A DNA stretch of 49,620 nt from Pseudomonadota bacterium (lineage in GTDB: Bacteria > Pseudomonadota > Gammaproteobacteria > Steroidobacterales > Steroidobacteraceae): the NCBI GenBank assembly GCA_021805275.1, contig JAJZFQ010000173.1, positions 1 to 49,620 of the forward strand. Reading direction: 5' to 3'. The position numbers and the translations under genes were made by a program. This document shows positions 1 to 8,359 of this stretch, piece by piece. The number at the start of each line of letters is the position of its first letter. Within the stretch, counting starts at the first letter, position 1. A model generated the notes under the pieces. It worked only from the letters and a program-made list of their open reading frames with translations. It searched no databases and was not told the DNA's origin.

Positions 1-104
1 TCCGTCGGCCTGCGGGCACCGAGACCACGCCGTTGGGTTGGCGCCGTGCGGGCTCGTCAGGGTTGCGCGACCTGTGGCACACTCGCGCGCGGGCGACAGG
101 GACT

Positions 105-3095
105 ATGGATCAATCGAAGCAAGCGGCCAGGCAGGGGGCTCTGGAGTGTGGGCGTGCGCGCGCGGCGCGCCCGACGACATGGATGGCACTGATCTGCGTG
201 TGCCTCGCAGGTCAGGCGTGGGCCGAGGGACCGGTGGCGCAATTCAACCTGCCGGCCGAGCCGTTACCGCAGGCGATCCTCGAGTTCTACCGCCAGTCCG
301 GGGTCGAGGCGATCTACGCCGCGACGCCCCAGGTGCTCAAGCTCACGACCCACGCCGTCGCGGGCCGCATGGCGAGCTCGACGGCACTGGAGTGCATGCT
401 TGCGGGTACGGGACTGACGTTCTCATTTGATTCGGCCCGGTCGGTGATCCTCCGGCCGGCACCGAAGATTCCGGCACCGCTGGCGCCGGCGGTGCGTGCC
501 GTGATCGCTCAGCCGCATCCGCTAGCAGATATGACTGCCGAGCGGCTGCGGCCGATCACGGTCACCGGCAGTCTCATCCGTGGTGTGCATTCGGCCATCG
601 CCCCGCTGGTCTACGTCCGGCGCGCACGGCTCCGCCAGGCGGCCTACCCGGACATCGAGCAGGCGCTGTACGCGCTGCCGATGGTCTCGTTGATCGGTCC
701 GCGCGAGGATCTCGGTGTCGATAACAACGTGCAGTACGGCGCCGGGATCAATCTGCGCGGACTCGGCGTCGGCGCCACGCTGGTTCTGGTGAACGGACAC
801 CGCCAGCCGCTCGGCGGACTGACCGGAGACTTCGTCGACGTGTCGACGATTCCCTGGAGCGCCGTGCGGCGGATCGAGGTGCTGCCGAATGGCGCTTCGG
901 CCCTGTACGGTGCCGATGCCGTCGCCGGTGTCGTCAATATCGTCATGCGAGATGATTTCACCGGCGCGCAGACCGAGGCGCGCTATAGCACCGCGCCCGA
1001 CGGCCGGACCGAATGGATGTTCGCGCAGCTGTTCGGCACGCATTGGCGTGGCGGGCACGCGATGATCGACTACCAGTATTCGGACGCGACGCCGCTTGCG
1101 GCGGCCTCGCGGGCCTACGCGGCGGATGCGAACAAGACTGCCTACGGCGGCGCGAACTATGACAGTTACTTCTCCAGCCCGGGGAACATCCTCAATCCGC
1201 TCACCCTGCAACCGGCCTACGGGATCCCGGCACACAGCAACGGACCGCTCACCGCGGCCGGCTTGAGCACGACGATCAATCTGCAGAATCCGTTCCGTGC
1301 CGCACAGATCTTTCCCGATCGCATGGCGCACGAGCTCTACGGGTCGGTGAGCCAGTGGATCGGCTCGCGCGTCGAGCTGTTCGCCCAGGGTCGTTACGCC
1401 GCGCGTGGTACGGCACTCGCGGCGCTGTCGGACAACGCGCTGCTCGCGGTGCCGCCAAGCAATCCGTTCTATATCAATCCGTATCCGACGGCGCCGTACA
1501 CGCTCGTCGCCTACAACTTCGGCGAGCTGCTCGGGCCGACGCGGTTTTCGAGCAACTCCCGCGTGTACGACGGCACGGTCGGCGCGACGGTCCGCCTCGG
1601 CCGACACTGGCAGATGACGGTGAGCGAATCGGACGGCAGGCAGTCTCTCTGGGCCGAGGAGTACGGGGTCGTCAGCCCGACCGCGCTCGCCGCCGCGCTT
1701 GCCGATCCCAACGCGGCGTCGGCGTTCAATCCGTTCGCCGCCGGTGCGCCGGCCAATGTCGCGGCGGCGCAGGCGGTGAGCCAGACGTATCCGCGCCGTT
1801 CGGCATCGGGCATCGAGTCGAGCGATCTGGTGGCGGATGGGCCGGTGGCTCGATGGCCCGCCGGAGAGGTCCGGCTCGCCGTGGGCGTGGAGCGGCGCGT
1901 TGAGGGGCTGGATCTGACCGTGCCGGACCTGCAGAACCCGCAGGTCCCTTTGCAGGCGGTGCACTACGGCCGGCGAGTCGAGTCGGTGTATTCCGAGGTG
2001 CATGTCCCGTTGGTCGGTCCGGCCACAACTGCCGCAGGAGCGGCTCGCGTCGCGCTCGATTTGGCCGGCCGGTACGACCACTACAGCGATTTCGGCGGCA
2101 CGTTCAATCCGATGGCGCGGCTCGAGTGGACCGCCGCACCGTGGCTGAAGTTGCGCGCCAACTGGGGCCGCTCCTACCGCGCCCCAAAGCTCGATGACCT
2201 GTACGACACCGCGCAGAATGTGTCCGGCATGACGGTGCTGGCCGATCCGCAGTCCCCGAGCGGGCGCTCGCTGGTGTTGGCCGAGCAGGGCTCGAACCCG
2301 AATCTGCGCGAGGAGACCGCCCGGACGTGGACGGCGGGGTTCGACCTGTCGCCCTGGCGCGGCGCGCAGCTCTCGGTCACCTACTATTCGATCGATTACT
2401 GGAATCGGATCGAGCAACCCGCGACCGGCGACCCGCTGGGGATCCTGCAGCACGCCGCGGAGTGGGCGCCGGTCATCGAGCGTAATCCGAGCGCGGCGCA
2501 GATTGCCGCGATCTGCACCAGCGCACAGTTCATCGGGCCGGTCGCGACATGCCTGGGGAGTCATCCGGCGGCCATCGTGGATCTGCGCCTGGCGAATCTC
2601 GCGGCCACCCACACGCGAGGAATCGACATCGAGGCGCGCGAGCGATTCTTGAGCGCGTGGGGGCATTTCCAGGCCGATCTGATCGGTACCGATGTACTGA
2701 ACTTCGATCAGTCGGTGACCCCGAATCTACCGGCGACGGACATCCTCGATACCGTCGGCAATCCCCTGTCGGTCCGCCTGCGGGGCACGCTCAGCTGGAG
2801 CCGCCGCGGGCCCGGCGAGCCGGGGTGGGGTGGTGCCCTCATCGTCAACTACACCGGCGGGTACCGTAATCCCGGCAGTACGCTCGTGCCGGTGGTCTGC
2901 GCCTGGACCACGCTCGATGCGTCCGTCCGGTACCGTCTGCGGGCGAGCCGCTTCGGGCGCACGTTGCTGTCGCTGAACGTGGTGAATGTGTTCAATCACG
3001 CCCCGCCATTCGTCGACAGCCAGTTCGGCTACGACATCAGCAACGTGCAGGCGCTCGGGCGGGTGATGAGCCTGGGGCTTACGCAGCGCTGGTAA
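105..3095 (+). CDS. TonB-dependent outer-membrane receptor with N-terminal signalling (STN) domain
   Basis: Predicted outer-membrane transporter of 996 residues that could import a chelated metal or other ligand and signal its presence inward. The frame is open from a TTG at 33, but the ATG at 105 is preferred: a GACAGGG-like ribosome site precedes it and a signal peptide follows (hydrophobic run about residues 25-38, cleavage after AWA at 40). Residues about 46-117 are an STN/secretin-like signalling domain, as in FecA and FpvA. ITVTGS at 151-156 starts the plug, and the barrel ends in a C-terminal Trp, as usual for outer-membrane barrels. The sigma and anti-sigma genes follow directly, so a FecA-like role in trans-envelope signalling is inferred. 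Unlike the classical fecI-fecR-fecA order, the receptor comes first. The ligand cannot be read from the sequence. Confidence 0.9.
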   Translation: MDQSKQAARQGALECGRARAARPTTWMALICVCLAGQAWAEGPVAQFNLPAEPLPQAILEFYRQSGVEAIYAATPQVLKLTTHAVAGRMASSTALECMLAGTGLTFSFDSARSVILRPAPKIPAPLAPAVRAVIAQPHPLADMTAERLRPITVTGSLIRGVHSAIAPLVYVRRARLRQAAYPDIEQALYALPMVSLIGPREDLGVDNNVQYGAGINLRGLGVGATLVLVNGHRQPLGGLTGDFVDVSTIPWSAVRRIEVLPNGASALYGADAVAGVVNIVMRDDFTGAQTEARYSTAPDGRTEWMFAQLFGTHWRGGHAMIDYQYSDATPLAAASRAYAADANKTAYGGANYDSYFSSPGNILNPLTLQPAYGIPAHSNGPLTAAGLSTTINLQNPFRAAQIFPDRMAHELYGSVSQWIGSRVELFAQGRYAARGTALAALSDNALLAVPPSNPFYINPYPTAPYTLVAYNFGELLGPTRFSSNSRVYDGTVGATVRLGRHWQMTVSESDGRQSLWAEEYGVVSPTALAAALADPNAASAFNPFAAGAPANVAAAQAVSQTYPRRSASGIESSDLVADGPVARWPAGEVRLAVGVERRVEGLDLTVPDLQNPQVPLQAVHYGRRVESVYSEVHVPLVGPATTAAGAARVALDLAGRYDHYSDFGGTFNPMARLEWTAAPWLKLRANWGRSYRAPKLDDLYDTAQNVSGMTVLADPQSPSGRSLVLAEQGSNPNLREETARTWTAGFDLSPWRGAQLSVTYYSIDYWNRIEQPATGDPLGILQHAAEWAPVIERNPSAAQIAAICTSAQFIGPVATCLGSHPAAIVDLRLANLAATHTRGIDIEARERFLSAWGHFQADLIGTDVLNFDQSVTPNLPATDILDTVGNPLSVRLRGTLSWSRRGPGEPGWGGALIVNYTGGYRNPGSTLVPVVCAWTTLDASVRYRLRASRFGRTLLSLNVVNVFNHAPPFVDSQFGYDISNVQALGRVMSLGLTQRW

Positions 3096-3249
3096 CGACG
3101 GGCGGCCTCGGTGGCGGCACTCGAGACTGCGAGTCGGGCGGACACACCGGGACACATTATGTTCAATAGAGACTGCCGTCGACGAAATATCCTGCCGCCA
3201 TGGGGGGGGAGAGTTCTCCCGGCGCATCTTAAGCGGTAGGAAAGAGGGA

Positions 3250-3819
3250 ATGGACAGGTCGGTGGGCGAGATCAGGCGCTTTCCCCCCACGGGGACGGCG
3301 GATGCATTTTTCGAGCAACTCTGCCGGGCGCACGAGGCCCAGCTGCTTGCCTATCTCACCCAGATGCTCGGCCGCGTGGATCTGGCGCGGGACGTGGCCC
3401 AGGACACCTTCGAACAGTTGCACCGGTTGTACCGTCCGGAGCAGGTGCTGTTCCCGCGCGCGATGCTGTTCAAGGTCGCCACCAACTTCGCGCTGATGCA
3501 TCTGCGGCGCCGTCGGGTGGAAAGCGCGGTCGTCAGCGGTCCGGCCGGGATGGAAGAGGTGCCCGATCAGGCGGCCGGTCCCGACCGCCAGGTGATGGCG
3601 GCGCAGATCGCGCAGCGACTCGCGGCCGTGGTCGAGGAGCTGAGCCCGTCGCTGCGCGCGGTGTTCGTGCTGGCCCATGTCCAGGGCCGACCCCGTAAGG
3701 AAATTGCCGCACGGCTGGGGATTTCCGAGCGGCGGGTCGACAAGCGTATGACGCGGGCATTGCGGCAGTGCCGCGTGCGATTGTCCTCGCAAGGCATTGA
3801 TCTGGCGGAGGTCGATTGA
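3250..3819 (+). CDS. ECF-family RNA polymerase sigma factor, FecI-like
   Basis: A 189-residue extracytoplasmic-function sigma factor. Region 2 lies at about residues 18-85 (FEQL, DLARDVAQDTFEQLHRL, then an Arg-rich LMHLRRRR end). Region 4 lies at about 115-175 and has the helix-turn-helix IAARLGISERRVDKRM typical of FecI-type sigmas. In the FecI family the factor is held or activated by the adjacent FecR protein and directs transcription of the linked receptor. The ATG at 3250 is preceded by GGAAAGAGGG. The stop overlaps the next gene by 4 bases, so the two are probably translationally coupled. The 154-base gap after the receptor gene holds short inverted repeats (around 3207-3222) but no clear sigma-70 promoter. 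Confidence 0.92.
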   Translation: MDRSVGEIRRFPPTGTADAFFEQLCRAHEAQLLAYLTQMLGRVDLARDVAQDTFEQLHRLYRPEQVLFPRAMLFKVATNFALMHLRRRRVESAVVSGPAGMEEVPDQAAGPDRQVMAAQIAQRLAAVVEELSPSLRAVFVLAHVQGRPRKEIAARLGISERRVDKRMTRALRQCRVRLSSQGIDLAEVD

Positions 3820-4853
3820 GTCTCGGCACGTTCCTTGAACGACGACGGCAGCGGCGCGCGCGAACGCAGGCCGCCCTGTGGCTCACGCGCATGGGGCGGG
3901 GGCTCACCCCGGGCCGCCAGCGCGCGCTGGAAGGGTGGCTTGCGGACCCGACTAATGCACAGGAATTCAGTGAATTACGTGCGGTGCTCGATGTCGCAGC
4001 TGAGCTGAAGGGGCCGGCGCGCGCGCGGCTCGTGGCGCGCGTGGAGGCCGAGCCGCAGCGCCGTCGCCCGAGCGCCGGGGCGCTGTGGCTCGCGGGTATC
4101 GCCGCGATGGCCGTGGCGGCGGCAGTCTCGGCGGGTGGGTTGTGGCTGTGGGATCTGGGCTACCTGCCGCGGACCTACCACACCGCCATCGGACAGGAGC
4201 GGACCGTGGTGCTGCCGGACGGCAGCGTCGCCTACCTCAACACCGACACGCGGCTGCGCTGGGTGGGCAGCCCCGCCAACCGGCGGGTGCAGCTGCTCGG
4301 CGGGGAGGTGTTCTTCGAGGTCGTGCACGACCCGCTGCGGCCGTTTCGCATCCTGCTGCCCGACAGCGAGGTGCGGGTGCTCGGCACGCGCTTTGATGTC
4401 TACCGCAAGCGTGATGGCGATGTGCGTGTGACCGTGCTCAGCGGCCGAGTATCGGTGGAGGGGCTCGGTGGCGGCCGGCAGACCCCGCCGTCCTGGGTGC
4501 GTGAGCTCGTGGCCGACCAGCAGATCGAGTATTCCCCGCTCGGACTGATCGGCGATGTGCACCCGGCACTGGCGGCGAACGTCATTCGCTGGCGCGAGGG
4601 CATCATCGAGACGCGCGGGGAGCCGCTGTCGAGGTTCGTGAGCGATTTGAGCCGTTATACGCCGCAGCGCATCGTCATCAGCGATCCGCGCGCGGCACAG
4701 ATGCGGATCGGCGGGGCGTTCAGCGACCGGAATGTCGACGCCACGATCGATCGCATTGCCCGGATCGAGCCCATCACCGTCACTCACCGGGACGGGGCGC
4801 TCATTCTGGGCTATCGAGCCGCCCAAACACGGGGGAGGGGCGTTCCCCGGTGA
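3816..4853 (+). CDS. FecR-family anti-sigma regulator
   Basis: Inner-membrane regulator of 345 residues that would transmit the receptor signal to the preceding sigma factor. An N-terminal cytoplasmic DUF4880-like segment (about 14-62, with ALEGWLADPTNAQEF) is followed by one transmembrane helix at 88-112, a periplasmic FecR domain (about 121-215, with TVVLPDGSVAYLNTDTRL) and a C-terminal STN-like domain (about 265-335). In known systems the C-terminal part contacts the receptor STN domain. The start is a TTG whose last two bases open the sigma factor's TGA stop (TTGA overlap); no better ATG exists nearby. The overlap argues for coupled, roughly equal synthesis of the sigma and anti-sigma pair. 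Confidence 0.9.
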   Translation: MSLGTFLERRRQRRARTQAALWLTRMGRGLTPGRQRALEGWLADPTNAQEFSELRAVLDVAAELKGPARARLVARVEAEPQRRRPSAGALWLAGIAAMAVAAAVSAGGLWLWDLGYLPRTYHTAIGQERTVVLPDGSVAYLNTDTRLRWVGSPANRRVQLLGGEVFFEVVHDPLRPFRILLPDSEVRVLGTRFDVYRKRDGDVRVTVLSGRVSVEGLGGGRQTPPSWVRELVADQQIEYSPLGLIGDVHPALAANVIRWREGIIETRGEPLSRFVSDLSRYTPQRIVISDPRAAQMRIGGAFSDRNVDATIDRIARIEPITVTHRDGALILGYRAAQTRGRGVPR

Positions 4854-4908
4854 TCACGGCGGGCCGGTGTGTTGATTTGGATCATGAATTCCTAGAGAGG
4901 ACCAGCAG

Positions 4909-5133
4909 ATGCTCATTCTTACGCGACGGGTTGGGGAAACCGTGATGATCGGGGACGAAGTGACCATTACGGTGCTCGGCGTCAAGGGCAACCAGGTGCG
5001 CATCGGCATCAATGCGCCGAAGCACATCGCGGTGCACCGCGAAGAGATCTACGAGCGGATCAAGCGCGAGCAGCACGGTGGCGGCGAGGCGCCGCCGGCC
5101 GAGCCGAACTTCGCCCCGCCACCGGGAGCCTGA
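4909..5133 (+). CDS. csrA: CsrA/RsmA carbon storage regulator
   Basis: Small RNA-binding dimer that binds GGA motifs in leader RNAs and controls translation and stability of carbon-storage, motility and biofilm mRNAs. The first 60 residues match the canonical family closely ([10 protein letters not shown] at the start, then [13 protein letters not shown] and the RNA-contacting [10 protein letters not shown] with Arg44). After residue 60 there is a short Gly/Ala/Pro-rich tail not needed in the family. The ribosome site AGAGGA at 4893-4898 itself carries a GGA, so self-binding is possible. In many gammaproteobacteria csrA follows alaS or lysC; here it follows fecR, 55 bases downstream, and may partly share that transcript. 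It could be one of several Csr paralogues. Confidence 0.96.
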   Translation: MLILTRRVGETVMIGDEVTITVLGVKGNQVRIGINAPKHIAVHREEIYERIKREQHGGGEAPPAEPNFAPPPGA

Positions 5134-5205
5134 TCCGTCCGATTGCCGCGGCGTGGGCGCGCCCCCGACGGCGTGCCGGCCGGACGGTGTCCCATCGCGC
5201 AGCGC

Positions 5206-5237
5206 GCTCCGGCGCGGCCTTGCGGCCGTGCCGGAGC
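5206..5237 (+). other. 14-bp GC-rich hairpin downstream of csrA
   Basis: Arms 5206-5219 and 5224-5237 pair over 14 positions (13 Watson-Crick, one G-U in RNA) around a TTGC loop. There is no T-run after it, so it is not a standard intrinsic terminator. It lies 72 bases after csrA and about 40 before the diguanylate cyclase promoter. It may protect the csrA 3' end, assist Rho-type ending, or be a REP-like element. The rest of 5134-5337 shows nothing coding. Confidence 0.6.
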
Positions 5238-5277
5238 GTCCCGCCGTTGTCCGCAGATGCGCGAGGGTGTCCCGGGG

Positions 5278-5286
5278 TGCTAGACT
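5278..5286 (+). promoter_or_regulatory. Extended -10 promoter candidate for the diguanylate cyclase gene
   Basis: TGC followed by TAGACT gives an extended -10 element (TGn plus hexamer). No good -35 is seen, which fits extended -10 promoters. The predicted start near 5293 leaves a leader of about 45 bases before the ATG at 5338. Confidence 0.45.
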
Positions 5287-5337
5287 TTTACCTGAGCGTA
5301 ACTTAAGAAGAATGCAACGGGTCGCGCGTCGGGCGGT

Positions 5338-6363
5338 ATGCGTTACCAGCAATCGAGGCAAGAGAGCGCGGAGATCCTGCGCCAGGCGCTGCAGCTGATG
5401 GCGCCGCATCGGGCCGGATACCACCCTGTCAGCTACGCGGTGTGGTACGAGCATGCCGCCTCGATCAATCCCCCGCTGACCCAGGAGCTCGACAAGCTGC
5501 TCGGGGGCGAGAGCTCCCTCACCGACGGGGAGATCTGCCGCCTGCATGCGCTGCACATCGCCGCGCGCGACGCCGAGATGTTCGAGCTGGCCCAGCGCGA
5601 GCTGCGCGAGCTGATCGGGCGCAGCACGCAGGAGGCCGGCCAGGCCGAGACCACCCTGCAGGACTTCACCGTGACGCTGAGGGATGCCACCGAGCGGCTG
5701 GCCTCCCAGGGCGGGGCGGTGCAGGCGCTTCTCGGGGCGCTGCTGGCGCAGGCAGCACAGGTGCACTCGACGCTGCAGGGGCTGCGCGCGCAGCTCGCCA
5801 AGCAGCGCGAGGAAGTGGCCGGGGTGATGGAGCGGCTCGAGCGCGCGCAGAGCGAGCCGCTGCGCGATCCGCTCACTGGACTCGCCAACCTCGGCGGCTT
5901 TCGCCGCGCCTTCGAGGGACAGCAAGAGTGGGCCGACTTCAACCAGGTGGTGCTGCTCGCGCTGGACGTCGATTACTTCAAGCGCGTCAACGACACCCAC
6001 GGGCACCTGATCGGGGACAAGGTGCTGATGACGGTGGCCCGGATCCTGCGCGAGCATCTCTCGCCGCAGGACGTCGCCGCGCGGGTCGGCGGCGATGAAT
6101 TCGTGGCACTGCTGCGCGCGCGCTCGCTCGAGTCCGCAGCGGCCCTCGCCGAGCGGGTCCGCGCGGCGATGCAGCGCAGCCTCATCGTGCATCCGGACGG
6201 GGCGCAGTTCGCCGGCGAGGTCACTCTGTCGATCGGGGCAGCGGGCGGTCGCGCCGGCGATTCGCTCGAGACGCTGCGCCACCGCGCCGATGCAGCGCTC
6301 TACGACGCCAAGGCCGCCGGACGCAATCGGGTCGCGGTGGCGAGCGGGCCCGGGCCGGGCTGA
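5338..6363 (+). CDS. Diguanylate cyclase (GGDEF domain), soluble, helical N-terminus
   Basis: Predicted cytosolic enzyme of 341 residues making cyclic di-GMP from two GTP. The C-terminal GGDEF domain spans about 174-336 (DPLTGLANLGGF at its start, metal-binding LALDVDYFKRVND around Asp210, and an intact GGDEF signature at 251-255). The N-terminal 170 residues are helical with a coiled-coil-like stretch (about 85-172) and no recognised sensor or membrane segment, so dimerisation through the coil is inferred. The product-inhibition I-site RxxD, expected at 242-245, reads SPQD: the Arg is missing, so classical feedback inhibition is unlikely. Its location after csrA is notable because CsrA commonly regulates cyclic di-GMP enzymes. 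It ends 6 bases from the convergent sdaA stop. Confidence 0.93.
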   Translation: MRYQQSRQESAEILRQALQLMAPHRAGYHPVSYAVWYEHAASINPPLTQELDKLLGGESSLTDGEICRLHALHIAARDAEMFELAQRELRELIGRSTQEAGQAETTLQDFTVTLRDATERLASQGGAVQALLGALLAQAAQVHSTLQGLRAQLAKQREEVAGVMERLERAQSEPLRDPLTGLANLGGFRRAFEGQQEWADFNQVVLLALDVDYFKRVNDTHGHLIGDKVLMTVARILREHLSPQDVAARVGGDEFVALLRARSLESAAALAERVRAAMQRSLIVHPDGAQFAGEVTLSIGAAGGRAGDSLETLRHRADAALYDAKAAGRNRVAVASGPGPG

Positions 6364-6369
6364 GTCCGC

Positions 6370-7734
6370 TCAACACTCCGTGACGTTCACCGCCAGACCG
6401 CCCTGGGAGGTCTCCTTGTAGATCGTCGACATGTCCTCGCCCGTCTGACGCATGGTGATGATCACGTGATCGAGGGAGACCTTGTGGCTGCCGTCCCCGC
6501 GCAGCGCCAGGTACGCCGCGTTGATGGCCTTCACCGCGCCCATCGCGTTGCGCTCGATGCAGGGGATCTGCACCAGGCCGCCGACCGGATCGCAGGTGAG
6601 CCCGAGGTTGTGCTCCATGCCGATCTCCGCGGCGTTCTCCACCTGCTCGTTGCTGCCCTGCAGCGCTGCCACCAACCCGCCGGCCGCCATCGAGCAGGCG
6701 ACCCCGACCTCGCCCTGGCAGCCCATCTCGGCACCCGAGATCGAGGCGTTCTGCTTGTAGAGCATGCCGATCGCCGCGGCGGTGAGCAGGAAGCGCAGCA
6801 CGCCATCGTCGCTCGCGCCCGGCTCGAAGCGCCGGTAGTAGTGCAGCACCGCCGGCACGATCCCCGCGGCGCCGTTGGTCGGGGCAGTCACGACCCGCCC
6901 GCCGGCGGCGTTCTCCTCGTTCACCGCGAGGGCGAAGGCGTCCACCCAGTCGAGCGCCTCGAGCGGGCGGGCACCGCCGCTCTCGGTGAGCTGGCGGTAC
7001 AGTTTCGGGGCTCGGCGGCGAACCTTCAGCGGACCGGGCAGCACGCCGGTCTGGTTGAAGCCGCGTGTGACGCACCCCTGCATGATCTCCCAGATCCGCA
7101 TCACCCCGGCGCGCACGCTCGCCTCGCTCGCCCAGGCACGCTCGTTGGCGAGCACCAGCTCGAAGATCTCCAGGCCGTTCTCTCGGCATAGCGCCAGCAG
7201 CTCGCGGCCGCTGCCGAACGGATACGGCGCGACGGCCCGCGTGCTCGCCTCGCGCGCCTGGTCCTCGCCGGCGCGCACGATGAACCCGCCGCCGATCGAG
7301 TAGTACTCCTCCTCGCGCACGGGGGAGCCGCCGGCCGTGGCGGTGAAGCGCATGCCATTGGGGTGCTGGGGAAGCCGCTCGGCGCGCAGCAGCAGCAGGT
7401 GCTCGCGTTCCACGAACGGGACCTCGTGCCGCCCGAGCAGCTCGATCCGTCCGCTCGCGCGGATGCGCTGCAGGGTCGGGGCGATGGCGTCCGGATCGAC
7501 GCTCTCCGGATCGGCGCCGGTCAGACCCATGAGGATGGCCTGGTCGGTGCCGTGTCCGAGGCCCGTCAGCGCGAGCGACCCGTAGAGACGCGCCGTGACC
7601 GAGTCCACCGAGCCCAGCAGCCCGTCGCGCTCGAGCCCGAGCAGGAATTCCCGCGCCGCTCGCATCGGCCCCATGGTGTGCGAGCTCGACGGCCCGATGC
7701 CAATCTTGAAGATGTCAAAAACGCTGAGCGACAT
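6370..7734 (-). CDS. sdaA: L-serine ammonia-lyase (iron-sulfur L-serine dehydratase)
   Basis: Converts L-serine to pyruvate and ammonia in the cytosol using a 4Fe-4S cluster. The 454-residue product has the single-chain form with beta (N-terminal) and alpha (C-terminal) domains fused. Visible landmarks are [16 protein letters not shown] near the N-terminus, [16 protein letters not shown], and [12 protein letters not shown] with [11 protein letters not shown], the cysteines being candidate cluster ligands. The reading frame extends 14 codons further upstream, but the ATG at 7734 is chosen because AGGAGAGG sits 6-13 bases before it and homologues begin MSLSVFD. hslR lies 82 bases upstream on the same strand. 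A -10-like GATACT is present upstream, so it may also have its own promoter. Confidence 0.96.
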   Translation of the reverse strand: MSLSVFDIFKIGIGPSSSHTMGPMRAAREFLLGLERDGLLGSVDSVTARLYGSLALTGLGHGTDQAILMGLTGADPESVDPDAIAPTLQRIRASGRIELLGRHEVPFVEREHLLLLRAERLPQHPNGMRFTATAGGSPVREEEYYSIGGGFIVRAGEDQAREASTRAVAPYPFGSGRELLALCRENGLEIFELVLANERAWASEASVRAGVMRIWEIMQGCVTRGFNQTGVLPGPLKVRRRAPKLYRQLTESGGARPLEALDWVDAFALAVNEENAAGGRVVTAPTNGAAGIVPAVLHYYRRFEPGASDDGVLRFLLTAAAIGMLYKQNASISGAEMGCQGEVGVACSMAAGGLVAALQGSNEQVENAAEIGMEHNLGLTCDPVGGLVQIPCIERNAMGAVKAINAAYLALRGDGSHKVSLDHVIITMRQTGEDMSTIYKETSQGGLAVNVTEC

Positions 7735-7816
7735 GCTCTGAACCTCTCCTGGCGCCGGCTGCTGCCGACGTTCCATTGTTTAGTATCGATCGACTCCGCC
7801 GCACCCGTCCACGCGC

Positions 7817-8224
7817 TCACTCCCGCCCGCGCAGGCGGCGCAGTGCCTGGCGCTCGTGCTTGCCCGGGCGCTCCTTCGGCCGTGGCGCGAGCGCCGCGGC
7901 GAGGCGCATCCGCTCGGCGAACACGGCGCGGCGCGCCTGGCTCGCCTCGCTCTCGAGGTAGCAGCGCGCCGCCTCGGGGGCCGGTCCGCGGCGCGCCGGG
8001 ACGGACTGCACCGTGCAGTCGAATTCGACTGCACCGCGCACGAAGCGCACGACATCCCCGGGTCGCACCGTGTGGGCGGGCTTCACGCGCGCCCCGTTGA
8101 CGTGCACGCGCCCGCCGCTGACCGCCTCGGCGGCCAGCGAGCGCGACTTGAACAGCCGTACGCCGAAGAGCCAACGGTCGATGCGCGCAGTCCCCCCGGG
8201 GCAATCGTGGTCCGGACCGGTCAT
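7817..8224 (-). CDS. hslR: S4-domain RNA-binding heat-shock protein 15 homologue
   Basis: Small basic protein of 135 residues. In E. coli, Hsp15 binds free 50S subunits carrying a stalled nascent chain and helps recycle them. The S4 RNA-binding fold is at about 14-70, with RIDRWLFGVRLFKSRSLA, GGRVHVNG and HTVRPGDVV as the clearest family marks. The tail from about 95 is Arg/Lys-rich (RPKERPGKHERQALRRL), as in the family. The ATG at 8224 has almost no room for a leader: the best -10 element is at 8233-8238, so the mRNA may be nearly leaderless. It is followed by sdaA on the same strand. Confidence 0.9.
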   Translation of the reverse strand: MTGPDHDCPGGTARIDRWLFGVRLFKSRSLAAEAVSGGRVHVNGARVKPAHTVRPGDVVRFVRGAVEFDCTVQSVPARRGPAPEAARCYLESEASQARRAVFAERMRLAAALAPRPKERPGKHERQALRRLRGRE

Positions 8225-8232
8225 GGGCGGCT

Positions 8233-8238
8233 ATGATA
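8233..8238 (-). promoter_or_regulatory. -10 candidate for hslR inside an 11-base palindrome
   Basis: On the minus strand TATCAT (8238 down to 8233) predicts a transcription start near 8226, two bases before the hslR ATG. The element sits in a perfect palindrome (GCTAT-G-ATAGC, 8230-8240), so the plus strand reads TATGAT at the same place. Confidence 0.4.
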
Positions 8239-8347
8239 GCGGTCCGGCCGGGCCGCACTTGACTGCCCCCGACTCCGAACGACTGCCGACGGCCCCATCG
8301 AGTGGCCAAGGCACGACAAAATCCTTCCCGCTCGAGGCGCTTCGGCG

Positions 8348-8353
8348 TACACT
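8348..8353 (+). promoter_or_regulatory. -10 element (TACACT) of the likely rimP-nusA operon promoter
   Basis: TACACT is followed by AGCGCGG, giving a GC-rich discriminator and a predicted start near 8360. The same 11 bases TACACTAGCGC precede smc (19604) and galU (45877). No strong -35 is visible (TTCCCG at 17-base spacing). It would give a 278-base leader before rimP. The upstream part of the gap, 8241-8347, shows nothing else I can name. Confidence 0.5.
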
Positions 8354-8359
8354 AGCGCG

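Noticed and set aside
522..2666. 714-codon open frame on the minus strand opposite the TonB receptor
   Set aside because: It is Arg/His/Asp-rich with no family likeness, and lies fully opposite a gene with a signal peptide, STN domain and barrel. High GC makes such shadow frames common.
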